This document shows positions 1 to 6,401 of a stretch of DNA of 9,061 nucleotides, in pieces (the first letter of the stretch is position 1; the number at the start of each line of letters is the position of its first letter). Origin of the DNA: JBFWQM01 sp050249455 (GTDB taxonomy: Bacteria; Pseudomonadota; Alphaproteobacteria; MPNO01; VGEU01); contig JBFWQM010000221.1 of assembly GCA_050249455.1 (NCBI GenBank), forward strand, positions 1 through 9,061, given 5' to 3'. The notes beneath the pieces are model-generated. The model saw only the letters and a list, made by a program, of their open reading frames with translations, made no database searches and had not been told where the DNA came from. A program made the translations under genes and the position numbers.

Positions 1-140
1 GTCAGCCCCCATGCCTTCCACGGCCGCCCGGTGGTCCAGTAGCCGCCGGCCATCGCGAAGAACTGCTTGAAGAAGTGGGGATGACGATGGACGGGTACGT
101 CCGTCGTCACGGTAGCGACCGGAACCGATTCATCGGGCAT
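1..140 (-). CDS. ABC transporter, fused permease/ATPase of SbmA/BacA/YddA type (N-terminal fragment)
   Basis: Only the first 46 codons are present; the gene continues beyond the left edge. The protein starts MPDESVPVATV and reaches a segment reading HFFKQFFAMAGGYW, then RPWKAWGL just before the edge. A cytoplasmic start with 'FF..F..la.pYW' followed by 'r.kAW.L' leading into the first membrane helix is typical of the ABC_membrane_2 family (SbmA/BacA peptide carriers and YddA-like proteins, in which permease and ATPase are fused). That family match is from memory of the pattern; no Walker motifs can be seen because they lie outside the window. The start at base 140 has only a weak purine-rich stretch (AGAGAAA) upstream. 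An ATG 34 bases further upstream is out of frame. The ligase gene lies 68 bases upstream on the same strand. A cytoplasmic N-terminus of some other inner-membrane protein is the main alternative. Confidence 0.6.
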   Translation of the reverse strand, partial: MPDESVPVATVTTDVPVHRHPHFFKQFFAMAGGYWTTGRPWKAWGL

Positions 141-208
141 CGAGGTTTCTCTGAACGGCTGTCGGGCGGTGCATGAACAGACTCGGCGATACGCAATCTG
201 CCGTAGGT

Positions 209-1291
209 CTATATAGCATCCGCGGGCCCGGAAACTCGCCCGGGCGACGCGACGGCCGCGACGACGCGCGGCGGGCGGACGGCCGGCGCGATCTGATCGA
301 CCGTGCACTGGCGCGGCGCCTTGTCGGGCCGCCAGCGGACCAGCGACGTTCCGTGGCGGAACCGGCCGGCGGTGACATGGTCGTAGGACACCTCGACCAC
401 CAGCGCCGCCCGCAGCGGCTGCCAGTCGGCCGACCGCTCGGTGCGCCACCGGCTGGGGCCGCCGGGGGCGTCGCCGGTGAAGCCGGGCGGCTCGACCAGG
501 CGCTCCAGCCGCCGGGTGAGGGCCGGCCGCTCGTCGCGCGCCAGGCTCGATGTGAAGCCGACGTGATGGAGCCTGCCGTCGTCGCCGTAGAGGCCGAGCA
601 GCAGCGAGGCGACGAGGCGGTCCTTGCTGCCGTAGCGGAAGCCGCCGACGACGCAGTCGGCGGTTCGCCGCGGCTTCGCCTTCAGCATCGCCCGCTCGCC
701 CGGCAGGTCCGGTCCGTCGAGCGCCTTGGCGACAACGCCGTCGAGCGCGCCGCCGGCGCGGGCCAGCCATCGGGCAGCATCGCTGCGCCGGCGGGTGAAC
801 GGCGACAGCCGCAAGGCGGCGCATTCGCCGGCGTCGCGGTGCAGCCGTTCCAACGCGGTTCTCCGCCGGACCAGCGGCTCGTCGAGCAACGGTGCGCCGT
901 CGGCCGCGAGCAGGATGTCGAACAGGATCAGGACCGCCGGCTGCGCCTCGGCCAGCTTCCGCACGCGGCTCGCCGCGGGGTGCAGGCGCATCTGCAGGGC
1001 CTCGAACGACAGCGCGCCGCCGGCCGGGATGGCGAGCTCGCCGTCGACCACGAAGCGTCGCGGCGCTACCGCTTCCAGGGCGGCGACGATGTCGGGGAAG
1101 TAGCGGCCCAGCGGCTTGCCCGACTTGGCCTGTAGCGCCACCTCGTCGCCGTCGCGGAAGGCCAGGCAGCGGAACCCGTCCCATTTCGGCTCAAACTGCC
1201 AGCCGGGCCCGTTGGGCAACGTCTCCGCCAGGCGCGCCTCCATAGGCTTTGTCCCAAGCGGGACGGGCAGGCGGTCGGCGCGGCGGTTCAT
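209..1291 (-). CDS. ligC: ATP-dependent DNA ligase, LigC type
   Basis: Seals nicks in duplex DNA through an enzyme-AMP intermediate. The 360-residue product has the two-domain layout of bacterial LigC. In the adenylation domain, motif I EPKWDGFR places the nucleophilic lysine at K36. It is followed by KSGKPLGRYFPD (about 55-67), motif III VDGEL (82-86), motif IIIa LILFDILL (121-128), motif IV DGVVAK (184-189) and motif V KAKPRRTADCVVGG (204-217). An OB-fold domain follows (about 228-335), containing the typical VEVSYDHVT..RFRHG segment. No polymerase or nuclease domain of LigD is attached, and no Ku or LigD gene is in the window. The ATG at 1291 is preferred because the leader RLPVPLG matches where LigC proteins begin; the frame stays open to an ATG at 1378, but that would add 29 unlikely residues and overlap the divergent gene's start. 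No strong ribosome binding site is visible at either. In Mycobacterium and Pseudomonas, LigC enzymes act in excision repair or as backups in end joining, so a repair role is inferred. Confidence 0.9.
   Translation of the reverse strand: MNRRADRLPVPLGTKPMEARLAETLPNGPGWQFEPKWDGFRCLAFRDGDEVALQAKSGKPLGRYFPDIVAALEAVAPRRFVVDGELAIPAGGALSFEALQMRLHPAASRVRKLAEAQPAVLILFDILLAADGAPLLDEPLVRRRTALERLHRDAGECAALRLSPFTRRRSDAARWLARAGGALDGVVAKALDGPDLPGERAMLKAKPRRTADCVVGGFRYGSKDRLVASLLLGLYGDDGRLHHVGFTSSLARDERPALTRRLERLVEPPGFTGDAPGGPSRWRTERSADWQPLRAALVVEVSYDHVTAGRFRHGTSLVRWRPDKAPRQCTVDQIAPAVRPPRVVAAVASPGRVSGPADAI
210..215 (-). promoter_or_regulatory. possible -10 element for the ABC transporter gene
   Basis: A TATATA hexamer lies inside an 8-base palindrome (CTATATAG) that also contains the TAG stop of the ligase gene. 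It is one of very few AT-only stretches in the window and would place a transcript start about 60 bases before the ABC gene's ATG. No convincing -35 element lies 16-18 bases upstream, so this is only a candidate; read-through from the ligase is the alternative. Confidence 0.25.
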
Positions 1292-1319
1292 CTTGAGTCG
1301 GTCGGTGGTGCGGTTGCCG

Positions 1320-1325
1320 TATAAT
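1320..1325 (+). promoter_or_regulatory. -10 element (TATAAT) upstream of the MetE-like gene
   Basis: A perfect TATAAT sits in otherwise GC-rich DNA within the 85-base gap between the divergent ligase and MetE-like genes. A transcript starting about 7 bases downstream would have a leader near 45 bases ending in the GGGAG at 1364-1368. The only TTGA-like hexamer upstream (TTGAGT, 1293-1298) is 21 bases away, too far for a normal -35, so the promoter may need an activator or tolerate a weak -35. The leader is too short for a known SAM riboswitch and shows none. Confidence 0.5.
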
Positions 1326-1376
1326 GCGGGACCAATCGGATCGTTCCCGCAGAACGGCCACCAGGGAGAAGCACGC

Positions 1377-2498
1377 ATGGCACAGACGACTCGGCCGCCG
1401 TTCCGGGCGGATCACGTGGGTAGCCTGCTGCGGCCGACCCCGCTGGCGGAAGCGCGCGCAAAGGCCGCCAAGGGCGAGATCGGCGCCGACGCGCTGCGCG
1501 CGGCCGAGGACGCGGCGATCCGCGACGCCGTGAAGCTGCAGGAAGCCGCCGGGCTGCAGGCGATCACCGACGGCGAGTTCCGCCGCACCATGTGGCACAC
1601 CGACTTCCTGCTCGGCATCGACGGCATCAAGGCGACGCAGTCGGACTACGCCGTCACGTTCCACGGCGAGGGCGGGGCCTCGGGCTCCACCTCCTCGATG
1701 ATGGTCGTGGCCGGCAAGGTCGGGCGGTCGAAACCCATCATGGTCGACCACTTCGCCTACCTGCGCGCCCAGACGGGCCGCACCGCCAAGCTGTGCATCC
1801 CGGCGCCGACCTACCTGCACATGCGCGGCGGCCGCAGGATCGTCGACCCCAAGGCCTATCCCGACATGGATGCGTTCTGGGCCGACATCACCGCGGTCTA
1901 CCGGGCGGAGATCCGCGACCTCGCCGCCGCCGGGTGCACCTACCTGCAGCTCGACGACGTGTCGTTCGCCTGCCTGTGCGACCCCGACATCCGCGCCCAG
2001 GTGGCGCGCGACGGCGAGGACCCGGACGACCTGCCGTTGAAATACGCCGGCATCATCAACGGCCTGGTGGCGGAGCGGCCGGATACGATGGCGGTCACCA
2101 TGCACACCTGTCGCGGCAACCACATGAGCATGTGGATGGCGTCGGGCGGCTACGACGCGGTGGCGGAGAAGACCTTCGGCACGCTGAAGCTCGACGGCTT
2201 GTTCCTGGAATATGACAGCGACCGCGCCGGCGGCTTCGCGCCGCTGCGCTTTGTGCCCAAGGGAACGAAGGTCGTGCTCGGGCTGGTCAGCACCAAGGCG
2301 GCAACGCTCGAATCTAAGGATGCGCTGAAGCGGCGGATCGCCGAGGCCGCGAAGCACGTCGCGCTCGACGACCTCTGCCTCAGTCCGCAATGCGGCTTCG
2401 CCAGCACCCACTTCGGCAACCGCATCACCGAGGACGACGAGCGCCGCAAGCTCGCGCTGGTGGTCGAGGTCGCCGACGAGGTGTGGGGGCGGGCGTAG
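1377..2498 (+). CDS. MetE C-terminal-domain protein (cobalamin-independent methionine synthase II-like, YxjG/YxjH type)
   Basis: A 373-residue, zinc-dependent thiol methyl/alkyl-transferase of the MetE catalytic-domain family (COG0620). It begins FRADHVGSLLRP, typical of the family's TIM-barrel start. H243 and C245 (HTCRGN), E278 (LFLEYD) and C339 (PQCGF) match the four zinc ligands known in E. coli MetE (His641, Cys643, Glu665, Cys726); the 61-residue spacing between the last two is the same. YLQLDD (about 188-193) is the barrel strand carrying the conserved acidic substrate-binding residues. The MetE N-terminal folate-binding half is absent, so the protein corresponds to stand-alone 'core' enzymes whose methyl donor is not polyglutamyl methyl-THF or is unknown. 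The ATG at 1377 follows GGGAG with 8-base spacing; the frame is open upstream to 1116, but only because it lies antisense to the ligase gene. Alternatives are a homocysteine methyltransferase using another methyl donor, or an alkyl-thiol transferase like epoxyalkane:coenzyme M transferase. No neighbour fixes the substrate. Confidence 0.88.
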   Translation: MAQTTRPPFRADHVGSLLRPTPLAEARAKAAKGEIGADALRAAEDAAIRDAVKLQEAAGLQAITDGEFRRTMWHTDFLLGIDGIKATQSDYAVTFHGEGGASGSTSSMMVVAGKVGRSKPIMVDHFAYLRAQTGRTAKLCIPAPTYLHMRGGRRIVDPKAYPDMDAFWADITAVYRAEIRDLAAAGCTYLQLDDVSFACLCDPDIRAQVARDGEDPDDLPLKYAGIINGLVAERPDTMAVTMHTCRGNHMSMWMASGGYDAVAEKTFGTLKLDGLFLEYDSDRAGGFAPLRFVPKGTKVVLGLVSTKAATLESKDALKRRIAEAAKHVALDDLCLSPQCGFASTHFGNRITEDDERRKLALVVEVADEVWGRA

Positions 2499-2517
2499 CC
2501 CGACCGGAGGAGACAGC

Positions 2518-2545
2518 GGGCCGCCGGTTTCCCGGCCGGCGGTCC
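2518..2545. terminator. GC-rich hairpin between convergent genes (probable bidirectional terminator)
   Basis: Arms GGGCCGCCGG (2518-2527) and CCGGCGGTCC (2536-2545) pair over 10 base pairs with one G-U, around an 8-base loop. The hairpin lies in the 55-base gap between the convergent stops of the MetE-like gene and the TAXI receptor gene, where a shared terminator is expected. Neither strand has a run of T after the stem, so it is not a textbook intrinsic terminator; it could act with Rho or protect 3' ends. Confidence 0.5.
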
Positions 2546-2553
2546 GGAATTCA

Positions 2554-3564
2554 CTACTTCTTCGCCAGGAAGGCCTGCTGCTTGGCCTCCAGCGCGTCGG
2601 TCCAGACGCCCTTTTCCTTGTAGTAGCGGATGGCGCCCGGGTGGTAAGGCGCGACGAACACCTGGGTCGCGCGCGCCACGGTCCATTGCTTGGCGATCGG
2701 GTGCACGTCGTTCCACGCGCCCAGGTTCTCGTAGATCGCCTTGGTGACCTGATAGACGGTCTCCGCATTCGTCGTGGCGCCGGCCGCGAGGCCGCAGCCG
2801 ATCTCGATCGTCGGCACGTCCTGCTCGGGCTTCAGCGGCGGCGTGCCGGCCTTGATCACGGTCTTGCCCCACACCGGCTCGGCCTCGATGATCTGGTCCA
2901 TCATGGCCTCGGGCATCGGCAGGGTGTGCAGGCCCTTGGCCTGCTGCACCTCCGCAAGGCCGGGAATCAGCGCATACATCATGCCGTCCGCCTTGCCGGT
3001 CATCACGCCCTGCGTCTGCTCCTGCGGCGAACGCGCCGGGATGATCTTGATGTCCTTGTCGTAGACCAGGCCCGCGGCCTTCGCCATCACCTGCGCCGCG
3101 ATGAGCTGGTCGCGGTGCGTGGTCTGCACGAAGATGGTCTTGCCCTTGAGCTGCGGGATCGCCTTGATGCCGGGGTCGGTGACGTGCATGCCGTAGGGCA
3201 GGCCGTGGCCGGTGGCCAGGTTCATCACGTTGGGCATGCGGCCGGCCTTCTCGAAGGCGCCCTCGCCGGCATAGGCTTCCTGGATTGGCTTGAAGCCGCA
3301 ATGGGCGGCGAAGTTCACCTCGCCCGACTGCATGCGCGCCGGCCAGCCGGCGGCCCCGCCGAACGTCTGCATCACGATCTTCTTCACCGGCGTCTTGTCG
3401 GTGATGACCTTGTTCATCGCCGACACGATCAGATAGCCGCTGGTGCCTTCCGGCGGCACGGCGAAATTGACGACGTCCTGCGCGGCGGCCGGCCCGCCGG
3501 CGGCGAGCAGCGCGGCCGCCGCGACGGCGGCGATGGAGAGGCTTCGGTTCTGGGTCGCTCTCAT
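2554..3564 (-). CDS. TRAP transporter substrate-binding protein, TAXI family
   Basis: Periplasmic receptor that captures a solute and hands it to the TRAP permease encoded just upstream. The 336-residue precursor opens with a Sec signal peptide: basic MRATQNR, a hydrophobic Ala/Leu core (about 8-22), and a likely AAA/QD cleavage after residue 28. The mature part has family features: an early glycine-containing loop (PPEGTSGY, 37-44), a strand/turn with QTFGGAAGWPARMQSGEVNFA (about 66-86), an LKGKTIFVQ segment (139-147), and a later TGKADGMMYA segment (189-198) typical of the second lobe. Length is usual for TAXI receptors (about 310-340). The start codon overlaps the permease stop (ATGA), and AGGGAAGGGAGA lies about 10 bases upstream, so the two are translated together. 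TAXI systems mostly carry organic acids and amino acids; the ligand here is not readable. The first-lobe loop departs from the common GGTYY-type sequence, which may mean an unusual ligand. Confidence 0.9.
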   Translation of the reverse strand: MRATQNRSLSIAAVAAAALLAAGGPAAAQDVVNFAVPPEGTSGYLIVSAMNKVITDKTPVKKIVMQTFGGAAGWPARMQSGEVNFAAHCGFKPIQEAYAGEGAFEKAGRMPNVMNLATGHGLPYGMHVTDPGIKAIPQLKGKTIFVQTTHRDQLIAAQVMAKAAGLVYDKDIKIIPARSPQEQTQGVMTGKADGMMYALIPGLAEVQQAKGLHTLPMPEAMMDQIIEAEPVWGKTVIKAGTPPLKPEQDVPTIEIGCGLAAGATTNAETVYQVTKAIYENLGAWNDVHPIAKQWTVARATQVFVAPYHPGAIRYYKEKGVWTDALEAKQQAFLAKK

Positions 3565-5564
3565 GGCGTCAGTCTCCCTTCCCTGTTGGTTGGCCGGAGT
3601 TCCGGCGACCCGGCGTCTTGGTCGCGCGTTGCGCGGCGGCGCAGCGCCGCCGCGATGGTCAGAACGGCGCTCGGCGCGATCAGCGCGAGGCCGATCAGGT
3701 CCGAGTAGCCTTCGGGGTAGAGCAGCAGCAGCCCGCCGCAGCCCAGCGTCACGCTTTCCCAGACCGGCAGCGGCCGATTGAAGAAATACCGGGTCAGCGC
3801 GCCGCCCAGCGCGAACACGCCGATCGAGGCGGAGGCGAAGGCGCGCACGAGGTCGGCCGCCTCGCCCTGGAACAGGAGCACGGGGTTGTAGACGAAGAAG
3901 AACGGCACGATGAAGGCGATGACGCCGAGCCGGCAGGACTCGAGCGCGGTGGTCCAGAAGTTGGCGCCGGCCACCCGCGCCGCGATCATCGCGCACAGCG
4001 CGACCGGCGGGGTCAGCATCGATAGCAGGCCGAAATAGAAGATGAACATGTGCGCCGCGAGCGGCTGCACGCCCATTTTGATGATCGCGGGCGCGATGGT
4101 GGACACCAGCAGCACATAGACCAGCAACGGCGGCGCGCCCATCCCGAGCACGATCGCCGCGGCGGCCGCCAGCACCAGGACCACGAAAAGGTTGTCGCCG
4201 GCGATCGCGTGCATCGCCTGCGGCAGGACGGCGCCGAGCCCGGTCAGCGCGAAGCCGCCCATGATGACGCCGATCGCCGCGCCGGCGACGCCGATCTCGG
4301 CCATCAGCCGGCCGGCGCCGTCGAGCGCATTAACGGCGCCGCGCCAGCGCAGCCCGCCGCGGCGCGCCGCCGCCAGCGCGACCAGGACGACGAGGCCGCC
4401 GAGCGCCGACTGGTCGACCGGCATGCCGGTGTAGCCGAGCAGGAGGAGCAGCGCGGCGATCGCCGCCAGCAGGTACCAGCCGCGGGCCAGCGTGCGACCG
4501 AGCGGCGGGATCTCGGCCACCGGCACCCCCTTGATGCCGGCGCGCGCGCCATCGAAATCGACGATCACGAACATCGCGAGGTAGTAGAGGACCCCCGGGA
4601 TGAACGCCGCGACGGCGATGGTCCAGTACGACGTGCCCAGGATGTCGGCCATCAGGAACGCGGCCGCGCCCATCACCGGCGGCATCAGGATGCCGCCGGT
4701 GGACGCGGCCGCCTCCACCGCGCCGGCGAACGATGGCCGGTAGCCCATCCGCTTCATCGCCGGGATGGTGAAGCTGCCGGTGACCAGCACGTTGGCGACG
4801 CCGACGCCGCTGATGGTGCCGAACAGCGCGCTCGCCACCACCGCGACCTTGGCCATGCCGGCGCGGAACCGCCCGGCGATGCCGAGCGCGCCGTCGAGGA
4901 AGACGCCCGCCGCGCCGGTCGCCTGCAGGAACGCGCCGAACAGCAGGAACATCGCCACCGTGGTGGTGAAGATCTCCATCGGCGAGCCGAACATGCCGCT
5001 TGAGTTGCCGGCGTAGTAGAAGCTCTGCACCAGCGATGACAGCGTGTAGGGCCGCGTCGCCAGCACGCCCGGCAGCAGGTGGCCCACCATCGGGTAAATG
5101 AGGAAGACGAGCGTCACCAGCGTGAAGGTCCAGCCGAGCAGCCGGCGGCAGCCCTCCAGCGTCACCAGCACCAGCACGATGCCGAGCACCTCCTCGGTCC
5201 GGCTCGGGATGCCGACGCCGGCCAGCCACTCGTCCCACGACAGGAAGGCGTAGAACGAGGCGCCGACGCCGGCGGCCGCGAGCACGAAGTCGTACCACGG
5301 CACGCGGCGCCACGGGCCGCGGCGGCCGGCCGGATACAGCATGAACAGCAGGAACAGCACCATCGAATAGGCCAGCGCGCGGTGCGCGCCGTAGAGCCTG
5401 ATGTCGATCAGCTCCAGCACGGTCGAGATGTAGAGGAGCACGTAAACGCTCAGTCCGATCGCGGCCAGCCGGACGACCGCGCCCAGCGGTCCGGCGAGCT
5501 GGCGCGAGCGCTGTTCGCCGTCCTGCGGCCCGTCCGTGGCGTCCGGTTCCGCCTGTGCCGCCAT
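3561..5564 (-). CDS. TRAP transporter fused permease (DctQ-DctM), TAXI-associated
   Basis: Inner-membrane secondary transporter that uses an ion gradient (usually sodium) to import the solute delivered by its periplasmic receptor. The 667-residue protein has the layout of the TRAP fused-permease family. A charged cytoplasmic N-terminus (about 1-25) is followed by a DctQ-like group of helices (about 30-160), then a DctM-like domain. Signature segments of the latter are GSPMEIFTTTVAMFLLFGAF (193-212), FGTISGVGVANVLVTGSF (248-265), ASTGGILMPPVMGAAAFLMA (287-306), GMGAPPLLVYVLL (474-486) and LLSMLTPPVALCAMIAARVA (513-532). A last pair of helices (about 575-645) and a basic tail complete it. GMG followed by APP is unlike the GMGLPT common in this position. 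The ATG at 5564 has CAGGGAG 9 bases upstream. The gene starts 96 bases after the SDR stop and its own stop overlaps the receptor start by ATGA. Long open frames on both strands here are shadows of its GC-rich codons. Confidence 0.93.
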   Translation of the reverse strand: MAAQAEPDATDGPQDGEQRSRQLAGPLGAVVRLAAIGLSVYVLLYISTVLELIDIRLYGAHRALAYSMVLFLLFMLYPAGRRGPWRRVPWYDFVLAAAGVGASFYAFLSWDEWLAGVGIPSRTEEVLGIVLVLVTLEGCRRLLGWTFTLVTLVFLIYPMVGHLLPGVLATRPYTLSSLVQSFYYAGNSSGMFGSPMEIFTTTVAMFLLFGAFLQATGAAGVFLDGALGIAGRFRAGMAKVAVVASALFGTISGVGVANVLVTGSFTIPAMKRMGYRPSFAGAVEAAASTGGILMPPVMGAAAFLMADILGTSYWTIAVAAFIPGVLYYLAMFVIVDFDGARAGIKGVPVAEIPPLGRTLARGWYLLAAIAALLLLLGYTGMPVDQSALGGLVVLVALAAARRGGLRWRGAVNALDGAGRLMAEIGVAGAAIGVIMGGFALTGLGAVLPQAMHAIAGDNLFVVLVLAAAAAIVLGMGAPPLLVYVLLVSTIAPAIIKMGVQPLAAHMFIFYFGLLSMLTPPVALCAMIAARVAGANFWTTALESCRLGVIAFIVPFFFVYNPVLLFQGEAADLVRAFASASIGVFALGGALTRYFFNRPLPVWESVTLGCGGLLLLYPEGYSDLIGLALIAPSAVLTIAAALRRRATRDQDAGSPELRPTNREGRLTP

Positions 5565-5591
5565 CGGGCACTCCCTGTGATCGTTATGATC

Positions 5592-5612
5592 CGCGCGGTC
5601 TGTCGCCGCGCG
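5592..5612. repeat. intercistronic hairpin between SDR and TRAP permease genes
   Basis: A perfect inverted repeat: CGCGCGG (5592-5598), a 7-base loop, CCGCGCG (5606-5612). It lies in the 96-base gap inside the leftward operon, about 28 bases upstream of the permease start. There is no T run, so it does not look like an intrinsic terminator. An RNA stability or processing element that sets different levels for regulator/SDR and transporter messages is an inference. In DNA this rich in G and C, chance repeats of this size do occur. Confidence 0.35.
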
Positions 5613-5660
5613 CGCGTTGCTCTCTTTCTAGCGCGTCGCGGTGCGGCCCGTAAACCTTGG

Positions 5661-6401
5661 TCAGCCGAAGCTGCCGCCGCCGGACACGTTGACGATCTCG
5701 CCGGTCAGGTAGGCGGAGTCGGCGGAGACCAGGAAGGCCGCGACGGCGGCGATCTCCTCCGGCTGGCCGATGCGGCCCAGGATGGTGCGCTCTCCGACCC
5801 GCCGCAGCGCGTCGGCGCTGTAGTCGGCGGTCATCGGCGTCTCGGTCGCGCCGGGGCTGATCGCGTTGACCCGGATGCCGTCGGGGCCGAGCGAGCGGGC
5901 CAGCGCGCGGGTGAGCCCGATGATCGCCGCCTTGGACGTGACATAGGCCGGTCCGCCGCGGCCGTGGCCGCCGACGCCCGAGACGTTGACCGACCCGGAG
6001 CCGGTCAGCACGATCGCGCCGCCGCCGTGGCCGGCCATGTGCTCGGCGGCGGCCTTGGCGATGTGGAACGAGCCGGTGACGTTGACCGACAGCACGCGGT
6101 CGAATGCCTCGCCGTCCAGCTCGCGCCACGTCTTGGTGCAGTGCACCGCAGCGCAGTGGATCAGCGCATCGAGGCCGCCGAACGCCACGACCGTACGCGC
6201 CACCGCATCGCGGCATTGCTGCGCATCGGCGACGTCGCAGCGCACCGCTTGGAACGCGCCGGGCGGCGCGGCCGCGGCGAGCGCGTCCGGCGTCGGCGCG
6301 ACGTCGGCGCCGGTCACCCGCCAGCCGTCTGCAAGCAGGCGGCGCGCGCAGGCGAGCCCGATGCCGCTGGCGGCGCCGGTGACGATGGCGGTTCGGCTCA
6401 T
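5661..6401 (-). CDS. SDR family oxidoreductase (classical short-chain dehydrogenase, NAD-type)
   Basis: Oxidises or reduces a hydroxy/keto group with a nicotinamide cofactor in the cytoplasm. The 246 residues are a full-length classical SDR. They show the cofactor loop TGAASGIG (8-15), D33 at the end of the second strand (suggesting NAD rather than NADP), CDVAD (55-59), VNV with N107, Y153 and K157 of the YxxxK catalytic pair, and the SPGATETPM loop (182-190). The family's NNAG motif is replaced by HCAA (82-85). The catalytic serine is ambiguous: candidates S135, S137 and S141 lie in a Gly/Ser-rich stretch that seems a few residues longer than usual before Y153. The C-terminus LTGEIVNVSGGGSFG is the standard SDR end. 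The start has AAGGGGGA upstream and overlaps the LysR stop by ATGA, so it is translated with the regulator. With the TRAP genes downstream it is probably a catabolic step on the imported compound. FabG-like acyl reductase activity is less likely given the context. Confidence 0.92.
   Translation of the reverse strand: MSRTAIVTGAASGIGLACARRLLADGWRVTGADVAPTPDALAAAAPPGAFQAVRCDVADAQQCRDAVARTVVAFGGLDALIHCAAVHCTKTWRELDGEAFDRVLSVNVTGSFHIAKAAAEHMAGHGGGAIVLTGSGSVNVSGVGGHGRGGPAYVTSKAAIIGLTRALARSLGPDGIRVNAISPGATETPMTADYSADALRRVGERTILGRIGQPEEIAAVAAFLVSADSAYLTGEIVNVSGGGSFG

Noticed and set aside
222..247. GCCCGG/CCGGGC inverted repeat near the 3' end of the ligase gene as a terminator
   Set aside because: It lies before the ligase stop, inside coding sequence, with no T run after it, and the downstream gene on the same strand begins 68 bases after the stop.
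173..1135. 320-codon plus-strand frame opposite the ligase gene
   Set aside because: The minus-strand ligase has all nucleotidyltransferase motifs; this frame has none and is compositionally biased.
1116..1376. Upstream extension of the MetE-like gene
   Set aside because: It would overlap the divergent ligase gene and add 87 residues with no family match; the ATG at 1377 has a good ribosome binding site.
2499..2517. GGAGGAG-like ribosome binding sequence after the MetE-like gene
   Set aside because: No start codon with a believable plus-strand frame follows; only the hairpin and the convergent TAXI gene lie beyond.
1191..2768. 525-codon open frame on the minus strand across the MetE-like gene
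   Set aside because: It is antisense to a gene with a clear family match and conserved zinc ligands, has low-complexity Arg/Ala/Gly/Val-rich composition and no recognisable domain. Such frames arise from G/C-biased third codon positions.
4050..5003. 317-codon plus-strand frame rich in Arg, Asp, Gln and His
   Set aside because: It is the antisense shadow of the membrane helices of the TRAP permease; charged low-complexity translation is the expected complement of hydrophobic GC-rich codons.
5581..5590. TTATG in the SDR-permease gap as a further LysR half-site
   Set aside because: It matches only the first five bases of the TWATGYCGR half-site, with no partner in dyad arrangement.
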